64,000 nt of DNA from Candidatus Kuenenia stuttgartensis. Its GTDB lineage: Bacteria > Planctomycetota > Planctomycetia > Pirellulales > UBA1268. The position numbers were made by a program, and so were the translations under genes. The stretch lies in assembly GCA_945891385.1 (NCBI GenBank), contig CAMDDJ010000009.1, forward strand, positions 1 to 64,000. The letters are read 5' to 3'. Positions within the stretch are counted from its first letter, which is position 1. Every line of letters begins with the position of its first letter. Shown here in pieces: positions 1 to 9,198 of this stretch. Below the pieces are notes generated by a model. It was not told where the DNA came from, did not search any database, and worked only from the letters and a program-made list of their open reading frames with translations.

Positions 1-2
1 GT

Positions 3-122
3 ATGCCCGATCGCCAGGCTCCCGACGGAACCTTTGCCGATGCCGAGGTGAACAAGCCGGATCGACAGCCCGCAAAGATCACGAAACCGGCATTTTCACC
101 GCAGATTTCCCAGATTTCTTGA
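3..122 (+). CDS. possible 3' end of an upstream gene
   Basis: The third frame is open from the left edge to a TGA at 120-122 and reads PDRQAPDGTFADAEVNKPD... with GC-rich third positions in its first part. It could be the hydrophilic tail of a protein that starts outside the window, or simply chance. No family is recognisable in 39 residues. The frame contains an ATG at base 3, but no ribosome-binding site can be judged at the edge. Confidence 0.2.
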   Translation: MPDRQAPDGTFADAEVNKPDRQPAKITKPAFSPQISQIS

Positions 123-341
123 CAGAGGGGGTCCACCTGTTAGCCTTATCGCCAGTTTCTCGTGACCGGCAAATTCTTCGCAGCCTGCCCTGTTTCGCAG
201 GTTGAAGACGCCTGGGCCGGTCGCGGGTCGTGAAACATCGTGTGCTGCGGTCCGGTGGCCGTCCCGGATCGGGGTTCCATTCGTGACGGCTTGATGGACG
301 CAACGGCTGCGTTCGGAGTATCCCCCTGTTGGAGGTTTCTG
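123..341. other. leader region of the Cys/His-rich gene
   Basis: No convincing gene is present here; the ORF-track entries are shadows. A short imperfect hairpin (CAGCCTGC, loop, GCAGGTTG) lies at about 181-204. The ribosome-binding site GGAGG of the next gene lies at 331-335. Confidence 0.4.
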
Positions 342-848
342 ATGAAGCGGTTTCTCGGTTTTTCGCTTGCGATGTTCTTCGCGCTGGTCGCCATCGCCCT
401 CGTCGGCGGTGATTCCGGCGCGGTCGCCGGCCACGGCTGCCATGGCCGGAAGTGCCACGGTGGTCTGTTTGCCCGTCATCATCGCTGCCACGGCCGCGAG
501 AAGGGCCACGGCCTCTTCGGCAAGAAGCACCGCTGCCACGGTGAAGCGGCTCCCGCCGAGTGCGGTGCCTGCGAGCCAGCTGCCTCGGATTGCGGCAGCT
601 GCGGTGGCGACGAGGTCGTGTCCGAAGGCTGCACGAGCTGCGGCGGTGGCGAGGTCGTCACCGAAGGCTGCTCGAGCTGCGGCGGCGGTGAGGTCATGTC
701 GGGTGAGGTCGTCTCCGGCGGCTGCCCGAATGGTGACTGCGGTGGCGAAGGCGTGATCGTTTCGGAGCCCGCCTCCGAGGGCGTGCCCACCGAGGCTCCC
801 GCTGCCCCGGCTGCCCCCGAGGCTCCGGCCGCTCCGGCCAGTACCTGA
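342..848 (+). CDS. secreted Cys/His-rich repeat protein
   Basis: This 168-aa protein has no family I recognise. The start is the ATG at 342, because GGAGG lies six bases upstream and it opens a clear signal peptide (MKRFLGFSLAMFFALVAIALVGG); the track start at 240 adds a meaningless extension. After the signal come His/Cys motifs (HGCHGRKCHGG, HRCHGREKGHG, KKHRCHG). Then follow repeats of the form C-x-S-C-G-G-G-E-V-V-x-E-G, and finally a Pro/Ala-rich tail. The paired cysteines and histidines suggest metal binding or disulfide cross-linking outside the cytoplasm, but that is inference. The gene stands alone and ends in a strong terminator. Similar low-complexity Cys-rich exported proteins are common in planctomycetes. 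Confidence 0.75.
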   Translation: MKRFLGFSLAMFFALVAIALVGGDSGAVAGHGCHGRKCHGGLFARHHRCHGREKGHGLFGKKHRCHGEAAPAECGACEPAASDCGSCGGDEVVSEGCTSCGGGEVVTEGCSSCGGGEVMSGEVVSGGCPNGDCGGEGVIVSEPASEGVPTEAPAAPAAPEAPAAPAST

Positions 849-910
849 GCATCGCCAGTGACTTCGCTGCCACGGTCGTGGCGGTAGGCACTGTTGACGT
901 TCGTTGAAAC

Positions 911-946
911 AACCGGGTCTCCCGCAAGGGAGGCCCGGTTTTTTTT
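911..946 (+). terminator. rho-independent terminator of the Cys/His-rich gene
   Basis: The sequence AACCGGGTCTCCC-GCAA-GGGAGGCCCGGTT forms a near-perfect stem with a GCAA tetraloop and is followed directly by a run of T. It lies 60 bases after the stop codon at 848. The AsmA-like gene on the other strand ends at 949, so the element sits between converging genes. Confidence 0.9.
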
Positions 947-948
947 GG

Positions 949-2604
949 TTACCTGGTCGGCGGCTGCGGAACCGGCGGTGGAGGGACGACTGCCGGGCTC
1001 GGAGCCGCGGGCTGCACCGGCACGAGCGGGGGCTGACCCTCGGGTGCTGGGGCCGTCAGGCCAGGCCGCTGGAGCCGCTGCCGGAGCCGACCACGCCGCG
1101 GCGGCGGAACTTCGCCATTCGCTTCGCGTTCAGCGCGGCGGCGAGCCACTTCCTCGAGCACGCCTCCCACGATGTCGACGATCGTATCGGCCGTGGAGGT
1201 ATTCTCGCCGCTGGCCACGGGCGGCTGACCGGCCGCAGTCGGCGGGTTGGGACGCGGTGGCACGCCCGCGTCGCCGCCAGCGACCGGCACCTGAGCAGGG
1301 GCCGGCGGTGGAGCTGGCCCTGGTGCCAGGCCTGTTCCAGGTGCAGCAACAGGCGGCGCCGCTCCATTGCGAATCCGGTCGATCAGGTCAGCCGCGACCT
1401 GGCCAGCTGCCTGCTTGATCGAGCCGTCGAACACGATCTGCGGATCACCAAGCTCGCCGGCCACACCCACGGAGATCGTTTTGCCGGCGAGCGCGGCCAA
1501 GAGCGGCCGGTCTTGCCGGAGATCGGCCGGAATCGGGAGCACGAGCTTGATGGCGAGCGACCGGTCGTCGAGGCCCACCGAGCCCTGCGACCGCACATCG
1601 AGCCGGCGGCCTTCGCCCGGCAGCGGCAGTCCGAATTCCAACCCTTCGTGCCAGACGCGTCGGTCGGTCAGCCGGAAGTTTACGTGCGATTCGTCGGCCA
1701 CTCGGATCGCCGGCGGAGCGGGAAGCTGGATCGGCAGCGAGTTGATCAGATTCATCGCCAAGGGGCCCGGACCCACGACCACCTCATGCATCGCGAGCAC
1801 GCCGGAGAGGCTTCCCGACCGCGGATCGCCCACCGGCAGCCTGGCACCATCGAGCCTGAGCGAGAACCGACCGGCAGCCCGCGTCGTGTCGGCGAGCACC
1901 GGCGCCACGTACGAGAGCACACCCCAGGCCACCGGCGGCGCCATGACGGCGTCCGTGAGCAGCTGCGTCGGCTCGACCACCCATTCGCTCCAGCCTTCAG
2001 GCACCGGCTTGAGCGCTGCATGGACCGTAATCGGTTCGCTCACCCAGGGCTCGGTCGTCCATGGAGCGGTGATCCGCACCACGGCCTCTTCCACGTCGAG
2101 CCGCATCCGCACCGGCGATGATCGTGGCCCCGAACGCCCGCTGGCTTCCCCCGCGACCGGCGGCGGGAAGATCCGCTCCAGATTCGAGTGATGCCTTTCA
2201 TCGAAGGCCAACTCGACCCGCAGACCTTCCACCGCAATCTGACCGAGGTCGCCCGCGGAGAAGAGCATTGCGAGCAGGCCATGGCTGACCTCGACCCGGC
2301 TGGCCGTGATCGGTGGCTCGCCCCCGTCCGGCGGCACGATCCTCAAGCCCTCGAGCACGAGCGGCCCCATCCACCCGAGCCTGACCCGATCGAATCCGAC
2401 GGTACCCTGCACGGCTGGGGCGGCCTTGGCGATGATCTGGCTGATCCGCTCGGGATTCGAGAGCCACCAAGGAACAGCCGCGGCCCCGAGCAGCAGGGCC
2501 ACGATCCCCGTGCCGAGCGTCCCGCGGATCGCGGGCGAAAGCCAACCTTCCCGGGCCGTTGGAGGCTTGTCCGCAGACGCGGGGCGGTCGGTCGATTCAG
2601 GCAT
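949..2604 (-). CDS. AsmA-like membrane-anchored protein
   Basis: This 551-aa protein has a cytoplasmic N-terminus, one transmembrane segment at about residues 27-50 (GTLGTGIVALLLGAAAVPWWL), and a long presumably periplasmic part. The stretch after the membrane anchor (GFDRVRLGWMGPLVLEGLRIVPPDGGEPPITASRVEV) has the alternating pattern of the AsmA/TamB group, whose members are linked to lipid transport and outer-membrane assembly. The last 120 residues are Pro/Ala/Arg-rich and low complexity. It starts at the ATG complementary to 2602-2604 and appears to be a single-gene unit converging on the Cys/His-rich gene. The family assignment rests on overall pattern, not on a catalytic motif, so a generic 'DUF' membrane protein remains possible. 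Confidence 0.6.
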   Translation of the reverse strand: MPESTDRPASADKPPTAREGWLSPAIRGTLGTGIVALLLGAAAVPWWLSNPERISQIIAKAAPAVQGTVGFDRVRLGWMGPLVLEGLRIVPPDGGEPPITASRVEVSHGLLAMLFSAGDLGQIAVEGLRVELAFDERHHSNLERIFPPPVAGEASGRSGPRSSPVRMRLDVEEAVVRITAPWTTEPWVSEPITVHAALKPVPEGWSEWVVEPTQLLTDAVMAPPVAWGVLSYVAPVLADTTRAAGRFSLRLDGARLPVGDPRSGSLSGVLAMHEVVVGPGPLAMNLINSLPIQLPAPPAIRVADESHVNFRLTDRRVWHEGLEFGLPLPGEGRRLDVRSQGSVGLDDRSLAIKLVLPIPADLRQDRPLLAALAGKTISVGVAGELGDPQIVFDGSIKQAAGQVAADLIDRIRNGAAPPVAAPGTGLAPGPAPPPAPAQVPVAGGDAGVPPRPNPPTAAGQPPVASGENTSTADTIVDIVGGVLEEVARRRAEREANGEVPPPRRGRLRQRLQRPGLTAPAPEGQPPLVPVQPAAPSPAVVPPPPVPQPPTR

Positions 2605-2722
2605 CGTGGGTCACCCTCGGAAACCGTTGGAATCAGGCGATTCCGAGGATTCTACGCCGGGGATCCAGCCGGAGCGCGGCCCCCTCGTGCCCGCCCCGTC
2701 GGCTGCTACACTCGGAATACCC

Positions 2723-2795
2723 GCGGGCGTAGCTCAGTTGGTAGAGCGCTAGCTTCCCAAGCTGGATGTCGCCGGTTCGAGTCCGGTCGCCCGCT
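2723..2795 (+). tRNA. tRNA-Gly (anticodon CCC)
   Basis: The 73-nt sequence folds as a full cloverleaf. The acceptor stem is GCGGGCG with CGCCCGC, the D arm is TAGCTCAGTTGGTAGAGC, the anticodon stem is CTAGC/GCTGG with loop TTCCCAA, and the T arm carries GGTTCGAGTCC. The anticodon is CCC, which reads the glycine codon GGG. No CCA is encoded. A weak -10-like TACACT lies at 2707-2712. Confidence 0.95.
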
Positions 2796-2808
2796 TCTGT
2801 ACGCCTGC

Positions 2809-2868
2809 CGGGCCATCCCTGGCCCCGGCAGGCTGGGTTGTGGCCGGCTTCGTGCCGGCCTGACGAGT
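2809..2868 (+). repeat. direct repeat copy 1 (about 60 bp)
   Basis: The sequence starting CGGGCCATCCCTGGCCCCGG is repeated with only a few substitutions 70 bases further on. Both copies lie in the space between tRNA-Gly and the DUF1559 gene. Internal CCGGC/GCCGG arms suggest it can fold. The origin is unknown. Confidence 0.85.
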
Positions 2869-2878
2869 GTTGATTCAT

Positions 2879-2938
2879 CGGGCCATCCCTGGCCCCGGCA
2901 GGCTGGGTTGCGGTCGGCTTCGTGCCAGCCTGACGAGC
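2879..2938 (+). repeat. direct repeat copy 2 (about 60 bp)
   Basis: This is the second copy of the 60-bp unit, with a period of 70 bases. The differences from copy 1 are scattered single bases (for example TTGTGGCC against TTGCGGTC), as expected from an old duplication. Its downstream end approaches the stop codon of the DUF1559 gene at 2995. Confidence 0.85.
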
Positions 2939-2994
2939 GACGTTCAGTGAGGCGTTTTGCAGCCAGCACGCCGCAGCGTTTCGCGTTCAGCCGC

Positions 2995-3957
2995 TCACCA
3001 GGCGTTGCCGGTCGGCTGCCCATCCCGGGGGTCGCAGACCGCCGCCCAGCTCTGTTCGTCCATCGAGTCGGTTGCACCACGGACGCTGCCGTCGCCCATG
3101 GTCACACTCATCCCGCCGGGATGAGCTGTCTGGGCCCGCGACGAGTCGCAGCCCGACAGCCAGTTCGGCGCTACCTGGAACATCGCGCACGGCACGTACC
3201 CCGCCGTATTCGGCGTCTGCTCGAAGTTGTTGACGCAGAAGACCGGCCGCCAGCGGCTGTTGGAATCCGACCAAAGGTTGCCGGCCGTCGTGGCATGTTC
3301 GAGCGACCCGCCGCTACCGCAGGTGCCGTACCGCTCGGCGAGCACCACCGTACGCGAGGTGCCGTCGCGAAACGTGTTCGGGATTCGCCCGCGGCCCTGC
3401 GTCCGCGCGGCGGCTGTCGGGGCCAGCGGGTTGCCGAACACGAGGTAGTTGGCCGCGTAGTTGCCGACAGCCCATTGGTTCGCCGAGCCGTTCTTGGTCA
3501 GCGAGAGACCGTCGTTGTTCGACGCGTCTGAGGGGCAGCGGTAGGTGGCGATCGGCACCGAATACATCACGCCGTTGCCGGGAGCGCCTGAGATCGGTGT
3601 GTTGACGTTGCCGCTCGCCTGGCGAAATAGTCCGTCCTCTTCGAGAAAGGGCAGCAGCCAGTTGAAGACCGTAAAGCCGATCGCCCCTTTGTAGGGACCG
3701 GGAATCGTGATCGGCTGCGACGACGATGGCGCCGTGAGCGGCGGAAGATAGCGCTTGGCGTCGTTGCAGGCGTGCAGCGCGAGGCCGACCTGCCGGAGGC
3801 TATTGCGACAGGCCGTGCGACGAGCTGCCTCGCGGGCCGATTGCACGGCCGGCAAGAGCAGGCCGATCAGCGTGGCGATGATCGCGATCACCACCAGCAA
3901 CTCGACCAGGGTGAAGGCATGACGAACTGTCCGAGCTCGTACGAGAACTGTCTTCAT
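2995..3957 (-). CDS. DUF1559 family protein with prepilin-like N-terminus
   Basis: The 320-aa product begins with a short basic leader followed by [35 protein letters not shown]. This is the type IV pilin-like cleavage and methylation site and hydrophobic helix, with Glu at +5. The C-terminus carries the H-x9-DG signature ([13 protein letters not shown]). Both belong to the DUF1559 family, greatly expanded in planctomycetes. The proteins are presumed to be processed like pseudopilins and displayed at the envelope; the function is unknown. The middle part has several Cys residues and an Asn-rich segment. It starts at the ATG complementary to 3955-3957. A second family member lies at 18437. Confidence 0.93.
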   Translation of the reverse strand: MKTVLVRARTVRHAFTLVELLVVIAIIATLIGLLLPAVQSAREAARRTACRNSLRQVGLALHACNDAKRYLPPLTAPSSSQPITIPGPYKGAIGFTVFNWLLPFLEEDGLFRQASGNVNTPISGAPGNGVMYSVPIATYRCPSDASNNDGLSLTKNGSANQWAVGNYAANYLVFGNPLAPTAAARTQGRGRIPNTFRDGTSRTVVLAERYGTCGSGGSLEHATTAGNLWSDSNSRWRPVFCVNNFEQTPNTAGYVPCAMFQVAPNWLSGCDSSRAQTAHPGGMSVTMGDGSVRGATDSMDEQSWAAVCDPRDGQPTGNAW

Positions 3958-4052
3958 CGAGGTTACTCCGCCAGGAAGACCAACATGTCAGAAAAAAGGG
4001 TAGTATGGAGGCCTGAATACCGGCGAGGGTTCATCAACCGTCGCGCCGGTCG

Positions 4053-4451
4053 CTAGCGCCGGCGGGTTTGCGCCACTACGAGCTTCACGCAGTCGCCGTA
4101 TGCTGGCAGCGCCGAATCGTTCGTCAGGAGCAGGAGCGGCTCTGTCTTGGCCTGGGCGACGAGCATCCTGTCGAAAGGATCATTGTGGTATGTAGGCAGG
4201 TGGGCAACAGCCGCGGCGTGGTGACCGGTCACCGGGAGGAGCCGAAAACCGGCAGGCTCGATCTCTGCCAGCAGTTGAGATGAATCTGCGGCAAGCTTGC
4301 CGATCGCTGCCTTGATGCTCACCTCCCAGATCGACGCGGCACTGACGAAAACCTCGGCCTCGTCAATCTGGCGGCGGGCCTCAGCGGGCAGTTTCCTCGG
4401 CTCGCTGAGGGCCCACAGGAGGAGGTGCGTATCAAGGAGGATTCGGCTCAC
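4053..4451 (-). CDS. PIN-domain toxin, VapC-like
   Basis: The 132-aa protein has the PIN fold signature: an N-terminal LLDTHLLLWAL with the first acidic metal ligand, SAASIWEVSIK with the conserved Glu, and NDPFDRMLVAQA with the third acidic pair. A further LLTNDSALPAY lies near the end. PIN toxins are Mg-dependent ribonucleases that cleave tRNA, rRNA or mRNA. The start is the GTG at 4449-4451, which overlaps the antitoxin stop as GTGA, so the two genes are probably translationally coupled. The 'LLLWAL...FDRMLVAQA' form is the subgroup usually paired with Phd/YefM antitoxins, which fits the upstream gene. Confidence 0.92.
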   Translation of the reverse strand: MSRILLDTHLLLWALSEPRKLPAEARRQIDEAEVFVSAASIWEVSIKAAIGKLAADSSQLLAEIEPAGFRLLPVTGHHAAAVAHLPTYHNDPFDRMLVAQAKTEPLLLLTNDSALPAYGDCVKLVVAQTRRR

Positions 4452-4690
4452 GACCTGCCTTCGAAGGCGGCGATGATGCGGTCGTCGAGCGGTGCGTTGA
4501 AATCATCCGGCACCTTGATGCGACCCTTGAGCCCGCCAAGTTGTTTCGGCCGCACGCCGGCTTCGAGCGGCACCAGCCTGGCGACCTTGCGGCCAGCCCT
4601 TGCGATGATGACTTCCCCGCCGGCGGCCACCTGATCGATCAGCCGCGAGAGGTGCGTCTTCGCTTCGTGCATGTTGACCACTGGCGGCAT
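4448..4690 (-). CDS. Phd/YefM-type antitoxin
   Basis: The 80-aa protein begins MPPVVNMHEAKTHLSRLIDQVAAGGEVIIARAGRKVARLVPL. This is the typical Phd/YefM N-terminal DNA-binding dimer, with the 'A-K-x-x-L-S-x-L' helix and the 'I-x-R-x-G-x-x-V-A-x-L-V-P' strands. The C-terminal half (VPDDFNAPLDDRIIAAFEG) is the part expected to wrap around the toxin. It is the first gene of the two-gene operon and overlaps the toxin start by four bases. Antitoxins of this type repress their own promoter; inverted repeats lie just upstream. Confidence 0.92.
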   Translation of the reverse strand: MPPVVNMHEAKTHLSRLIDQVAAGGEVIIARAGRKVARLVPLEAGVRPKQLGGLKGRIKVPDDFNAPLDDRIIAAFEGRS

Positions 4691-4733
4691 CGCTCAATCC
4701 TCCGAAACTGCCTCCGAGACTTCGGCTCGTCTC

Positions 4734-4760
4734 GACTAAGTCTAGTCCAGTTGAGTTCAA
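4734..4760 (-). promoter_or_regulatory. candidate operator of the toxin-antitoxin pair
   Basis: About 45-70 bases upstream of the antitoxin start there are two short inverted repeats, GACTA-AGTC-TAGTC and TTGA-GT-TCAA. Their position fits autoregulation by the Phd-like protein. This is inferred from placement only. Confidence 0.3.
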
Positions 4761-4864
4761 CCAACAAACGTGAGCGGCTCGGCCGGTCGCCGGCCATCCG
4801 GCTGGCTGCCCTGCGATCGGCCGAGGAAGGTTCTGCCCGCTGAGCCGCGTGGGCCTAGGCCTCG

Positions 4865-6250
4865 TCAGCGGCTGGGACGGGACTGAAGCCCGACTTCATA
4901 TGCACCGGTGTTGTTCGTCAGCCCGCGGGGCGAGTCGTTGACCCTGAGGTAGACCGGACCGTCGAACCTGGCCTCGAACTCGGCAGCGTCGCCCTCGGCG
5001 ACGACGACGAACCGCGGCCGGCTGCCTGGTTGATCGACGCCCCACTGAGCCACGAGCAGCCGCCCGATCGGTCGCCCTCGATACCATTCGAGCGAGATGC
5101 CGGCCGGCTCGCTCTCGAGCGGCGTGACGAGGCCTGAGGCCTGATCGGTCATGCTTCCGAGGCCCACGCGACCGTGCGTAGCCAGCGCATACCGCTTGCC
5201 GGCGGCGAGCGAGGCTCCCGCATTCTGCCAGCCCCGGTCGGCGGCGACGGTGAACTCCCGCGGGGCGTCGAGTGGCGGGCTGACCGTCCAGTCGATTGCC
5301 ATCCGGGAGAAGTCCCAGCCGTAATCGAGCCCATCAGTGAAGGCGTCGAAGTCGCGGGCCGCTCGGTCGGCATCCCAGCCGGGGAGGGCGGCCAGCCGCT
5401 GGTCGAGATCGGGGGAGAGCGGGCCGCGCTCGAGGTTCGCAAAAGATTCTGCATACGCGGGGTGATTCGCGAACAGGGCCACCGCAGCCCAACTCGCCGC
5501 ATAGTCGCGGATGGCGCCGTGCTCGCCGGCCGTCTGCCCGAGCACACCCGCAAGCGCCGGAGCCCGATCGAGCGTCCGCAGGTCGCGGATCATCTCGATC
5601 CGCCCGAGCTGCTCCACGTCTTCTGATCGATCGGGAATCGGCGTGGCGACGAACCGCGGCGAACCGTCGGCATCGTGATCGAGCCGATGGGTGGCGAGAT
5701 ACTCGGCAACGCCCTCGGTGTACCAGACCGGGGTCGCGAGCTCCCGCAGCGTGAGCGTGAACGCGTGCACGCCCTCGTGGAGAAGGAGATGGCGGCGGTA
5801 GGCGGGGTTTGACTGATCCATCAGCCAGAAGCGCGAGCCGTCACAAAAGCCGTTGGCAAACTCGGGGACACCGGCGGGCAAGAGGCCCGCGGCGCGAAAC
5901 CGCTCTCGGTCGACCACCAGACAGCCCAGGGCCCGCCATTCGCCGGCGTCGTCGGCCGACATGCCGTAGTGATCGCACCAACATTCGAAGGCCTGATCGA
6001 AGAGCATGGGAAGGTCCGCCACACCGTCGCCCGCGCGGGTCGGCCGGTCGGTCACGAGCACGAGCCGTCGGCCTTCGAGCACCCGCAGGCCCGCCCGCCT
6101 GGCTCGGGTCACTAGTGGCTCGAGCCAGGCCGCCTCCTCGCCTTCGGCGGCAGTCGCTGCTCGGGTCTCATCCGCACCGATTCTCTTCGCGCCGATAACC
6201 GCCGCGGTCACCGCCACGATCACAACCCAGCCTCGTCCTGTAGGTGCCAT
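4865..6250 (-). CDS. secreted HExxH metallopeptidase-like protein
   Basis: The product of 461 aa starts at the ATG complementary to 6248-6250 (MAPTGRGWVVIVAVTAAVIGAKRIGA), which provides a signal peptide or anchor; the 604-aa track ORF has a non-coding extension. The centre holds LLLHEGVHAFTL, an HExxH zinc-binding motif, followed 17 residues later by YTEGVAEYLA, whose Glu could be the third ligand as in gluzincins. This layout matches DUF1570-type or peptidase-MA-like proteins of planctomycetes. The substrate is unknown. The C-terminal 130 residues look like a beta-rich domain. The gene diverges from the nuclease gene at 6454 across a roughly 200-bp shared promoter region. Confidence 0.7.
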   Translation of the reverse strand: MAPTGRGWVVIVAVTAAVIGAKRIGADETRAATAAEGEEAAWLEPLVTRARRAGLRVLEGRRLVLVTDRPTRAGDGVADLPMLFDQAFECWCDHYGMSADDAGEWRALGCLVVDRERFRAAGLLPAGVPEFANGFCDGSRFWLMDQSNPAYRRHLLLHEGVHAFTLTLRELATPVWYTEGVAEYLATHRLDHDADGSPRFVATPIPDRSEDVEQLGRIEMIRDLRTLDRAPALAGVLGQTAGEHGAIRDYAASWAAVALFANHPAYAESFANLERGPLSPDLDQRLAALPGWDADRAARDFDAFTDGLDYGWDFSRMAIDWTVSPPLDAPREFTVAADRGWQNAGASLAAGKRYALATHGRVGLGSMTDQASGLVTPLESEPAGISLEWYRGRPIGRLLVAQWGVDQPGSRPRFVVVAEGDAAEFEARFDGPVYLRVNDSPRGLTNNTGAYEVGLQSRPSR

Positions 6251-6453
6251 GCTGCCCAGTTCACCCAGATGCCCCGAAGCCGGCAAGGGACGAAGTTTGC
6301 GACGGCGGGATTCATGGGGCAGGCCCGCCGATAAGGCAGAGAGGATTGCGATCGAGGTCGGCCGGGCGATGCCATGCGCTTCGGCTGTCTGGCATGGCGA
6401 GAGGCCGCGGCGATTCGCTACAGAGTGAAGGCGTGCGATTCGACAACCGGAGC

Positions 6454-7683
6454 ATGAGGGCCGTGATCGTGACAGGCTGGCCTGCGAAGACGACCGCGGA
6501 TCGACGGCGGGCGATGGTCTGCGCCGTCGCGATGGTCGTAGCTTCGCCCGGGCTTGCCGACGACAAGCCTGTCGCGTCGGCGATGCCCGCCGCTGGCACT
6601 CCCATGCCCTACTGGCAGGCGCCGCCGTTGCCGACGTCCGTGATCCAGGGCGGCGTGATCCCGCCTGGCTGGCAGCCACAGGCTGTGCCGTATCAAGGCA
6701 TCGGCCCCGACGGCCAGCCGATCACGATGTATTTCGCGCCCACGTATGTCTTCACCTACCAGGCTGGGCCGCCGGTTCTGGCCGTGCCGCCGGTGAATCG
6801 GGGGGGCGTGGCCCGCACGCCGCCGGCCACCGTTCCCAACGGCTGGAACTACGCGACGAGCGGCGCCCAGCCGGCCACGATGTCGCTCACGCCCGGGTCG
6901 GTGAGTCGCTACCAGGCCGCGTATCGGCTTCCGCCCGACTCGCGAGCCCTGGCAGGAACACCACTGGTGCCTCCGGGCCCCTTGCCCGCCCAGCAGGCGT
7001 TGCCCGCGCAGGCCTGGGCGGGCACGCCCGTGCCCCAGCCCCCTGCCCAGTATGCCGCGGCTCCGCCGCCGACTGAATGGATGGCAGCGAGTCCGCAGCA
7101 GCTGCCGGTCGCGGCAGAGCCCGCCGCGATGGCTGCGGCGGTCGCCGCAGCACCGGCCCCGGCGCCCGTCGCCGCGATGGCCCCACCTGCTGCTGGTCCA
7201 CCACCGACCGCACCGCTGCTCGAGCCGCTCCCGCCCCAGCCGGCGCTCGACGGCTCAGCTCCGCCGCCCCGGGCGCTTGCCGCGCGGAGCTGGCGGGTGG
7301 TCGGCGTCTACGACGGCGACTCGCTCACCTGCCTCGACGAAAGCAGCCAGCAGCAGAAGGTGCGGCTGGCGGGCATCGACGCCCCCGAGGGGGGGCAGCC
7401 CTACGCCAAAGAATCCCGCGACGCGCTCGCCGCGCTCGTATTTGGCAGGACGGTCGAGGTGATCCACGATGGCCGCGACCCGGCCGGCCGCGTGATCGCC
7501 CGCGTGTCGATCAACGGCACAGACGTCTCACGCCAACTCGTGGCCACAGGCAATGCCTGGGCCACGCCTACGAGCACCGATGCCTCGCTGGCCGCCGCCC
7601 AAGCGGCGGCCCAGGCCGCCAAACTTGGCATCTGGTCGCAGGGCAATCCGACCGCTCCCTGGGACTACCGCAGCGGCAGTTGA
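6454..7683 (+). CDS. secreted thermonuclease (SNase) domain protein with Pro/Ala-rich N-terminus
   Basis: The C-terminal 130 residues form a staphylococcal-nuclease-like domain. [11 protein letters not shown] holds the calcium-binding Asp, [10 protein letters not shown] holds the first catalytic Arg and the Glu, AKESRDAL follows, and [10 protein letters not shown] holds the second catalytic Arg. Such enzymes cut DNA and RNA. The preceding 270 residues are a Pro/Ala/Gln-rich low-complexity linker. The start is uncertain: the ATG at 6454 gives 409 aa, and the ATG at 6514 ([15 protein letters not shown]) would start directly at the signal peptide. The reading frame of the track extends back to 6244, into the divergent peptidase gene, which is unlikely to be real. 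Export points to an extracellular or periplasmic nutrient role. Confidence 0.82.
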   Translation: MRAVIVTGWPAKTTADRRRAMVCAVAMVVASPGLADDKPVASAMPAAGTPMPYWQAPPLPTSVIQGGVIPPGWQPQAVPYQGIGPDGQPITMYFAPTYVFTYQAGPPVLAVPPVNRGGVARTPPATVPNGWNYATSGAQPATMSLTPGSVSRYQAAYRLPPDSRALAGTPLVPPGPLPAQQALPAQAWAGTPVPQPPAQYAAAPPPTEWMAASPQQLPVAAEPAAMAAAVAAAPAPAPVAAMAPPAAGPPPTAPLLEPLPPQPALDGSAPPPRALAARSWRVVGVYDGDSLTCLDESSQQQKVRLAGIDAPEGGQPYAKESRDALAALVFGRTVEVIHDGRDPAGRVIARVSINGTDVSRQLVATGNAWATPTSTDASLAAAQAAAQAAKLGIWSQGNPTAPWDYRSGS

Positions 7684-7704
7684 CCGCACCAGGCCGCGGG
7701 CCGT

Positions 7705-9198
7705 CTACGCGTGCACCGCGAACTCGCCGGCCGTCGTGGTTGGCAGGTTCGTCTGGCCCATCAGCCAGAGATCCACCGAGCGGGCGCATTCGCGGCCCTC
7801 GTGGATCGCCCACACCACGAGCGACTGGCCGCGGCGCATGTCGCCGGCCGCGAACACGCCTTCTCGGCTCGTCATGTAGTCGTCGCCCGCCTTGATGTTG
7901 CCCCGCGGGTCGAGCGCGAGGCCGAGATCGGCGATCGGCCCGACCTTCTCCGGTCCGACGAAGCCCATCGCCAGGAGCGCGAGCTGGCAGGGCCACTCTT
8001 CCTCGGAGCCGGCGACTTCGCGAAACTTGTGTTGGCCGGTGGCCTCGTCTTGATACCACTCGATCCGCACGGTCTTCAGCCCGCGGAGCCGGCCCTCGGC
8101 GTCGCCGAGAAACTCCTTCGTGAGGATGCCGAATTCGCGGCGGCAGCCCTCCTCGTGAGACGAGCTCGTGCGGAGGATCTGCGGCCAGAGCGGCCAGGGC
8201 GTGCCCTGGGGCCGCTCGTGCCGCCGGGGATACTTGCCGAGGTCCGGCGGCTGGGGCAGCAGTTCGAACTGCGTCAGACTCTTGCAGCCCTGGCGGTTGC
8301 TCGTGCCGTCGCAGTCGGAGCCGGTGTCGCCGCCGCCGATCACGATCACGTCCTTGCCCTCGGCCACGATCTGGCCGGGCACATCGTCGCCCGCGTTCCG
8401 TTTGTTCTGCTGCGGCAGGAACTCCATCGCGTAGTGCACGCCCTGGAGGTCGCGGCCCGGGATCGGCAGGTCGCGGCCGAGCGTCGAGCCGCCGGTGAGC
8501 ACGAGCGCGTCGTACTCGTCGGTGAGTGACTGCGTGCTCACGTCCACGCCCACGTTCACGCCGCAGCGAAACTCGACCCCTTCGGCCTCCATCTGCCGGA
8601 TCCGCCGCCAGACCCGCCACTTCTCGAGCTTGAAGTCGGGAATGCCATACATCAGCAGGCCGCCCGGCCGGTCGGCCCGCTCGAACACCGTCACGAGATG
8701 CCCGGCCCGGTTGAGCTGCTGGGCTGCCGCGAGGCCCGCCGGTCCGCTGCCGACCACGGCCACCCGCTTGCCCGTCCGCACGGCGGGCGGCTCGGGTACG
8801 ACCCAGCCCTCGTCGAAGGCCCGGTCGGCAATCGTCATCTCGATCTGCTTGATCGCGACCGGATCGGCGTTGATGCCGAGCACGCAGGCCGACTCACAGG
8901 GCGCGGGGCAGACGCGGCCGGTGAACTCGGGGAAGTTGTTGGTGGCGTGGAGCCGCTGGGAGGCCTCGTGCCACTGCTGGCGATACACGAGGTCGTTGAA
9001 GTCAGGGATGATGTTTCCGAGCGGACAGCCGGTGTGGCAGAAGGGAACGCCACAGTCCATGCAGCGGGCGCCCTGCTTCGTGATCTCCTCCTCCGGCAGG
9101 ATCGTGAGGAACTCGTTGTAATTCTTGAGCCGATCGGGCACGGGCGCGTAGCCCGACACCTGCCGCTCATACTTCATGAATCCGCGAACATCACCCAT
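7705..9198 (-). CDS. gltD: glutamate synthase small (beta) subunit
   Basis: The 497-aa flavoprotein passes electrons from NAD(P)H to the large subunit of glutamate synthase. Two cysteine clusters near the N-terminus ([17 protein letters not shown] and [12 protein letters not shown]) bind the [4Fe-4S] centres. [17 protein letters not shown] is the FAD-binding Rossmann motif and [13 protein letters not shown] is the NAD(P)H one. The start overlaps the end of gltB by eight bases, so the two subunits are cotranslated. Length and motif order are normal for the family. It converges with the nuclease gene, leaving only 21 bases between stops. Confidence 0.97.
   Translation of the reverse strand: MGDVRGFMKYERQVSGYAPVPDRLKNYNEFLTILPEEEITKQGARCMDCGVPFCHTGCPLGNIIPDFNDLVYRQQWHEASQRLHATNNFPEFTGRVCPAPCESACVLGINADPVAIKQIEMTIADRAFDEGWVVPEPPAVRTGKRVAVVGSGPAGLAAAQQLNRAGHLVTVFERADRPGGLLMYGIPDFKLEKWRVWRRIRQMEAEGVEFRCGVNVGVDVSTQSLTDEYDALVLTGGSTLGRDLPIPGRDLQGVHYAMEFLPQQNKRNAGDDVPGQIVAEGKDVIVIGGGDTGSDCDGTSNRQGCKSLTQFELLPQPPDLGKYPRRHERPQGTPWPLWPQILRTSSSHEEGCRREFGILTKEFLGDAEGRLRGLKTVRIEWYQDEATGQHKFREVAGSEEEWPCQLALLAMGFVGPEKVGPIADLGLALDPRGNIKAGDDYMTSREGVFAAGDMRRGQSLVVWAIHEGRECARSVDLWLMGQTNLPTTTAGEFAVHA

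Noticed and set aside
4865-4900. frameshift at the end of the HExxH peptidase gene
   Set aside because: The frame reads to a TGA at 4865-4867 without interruption; no alternative continuation is needed.
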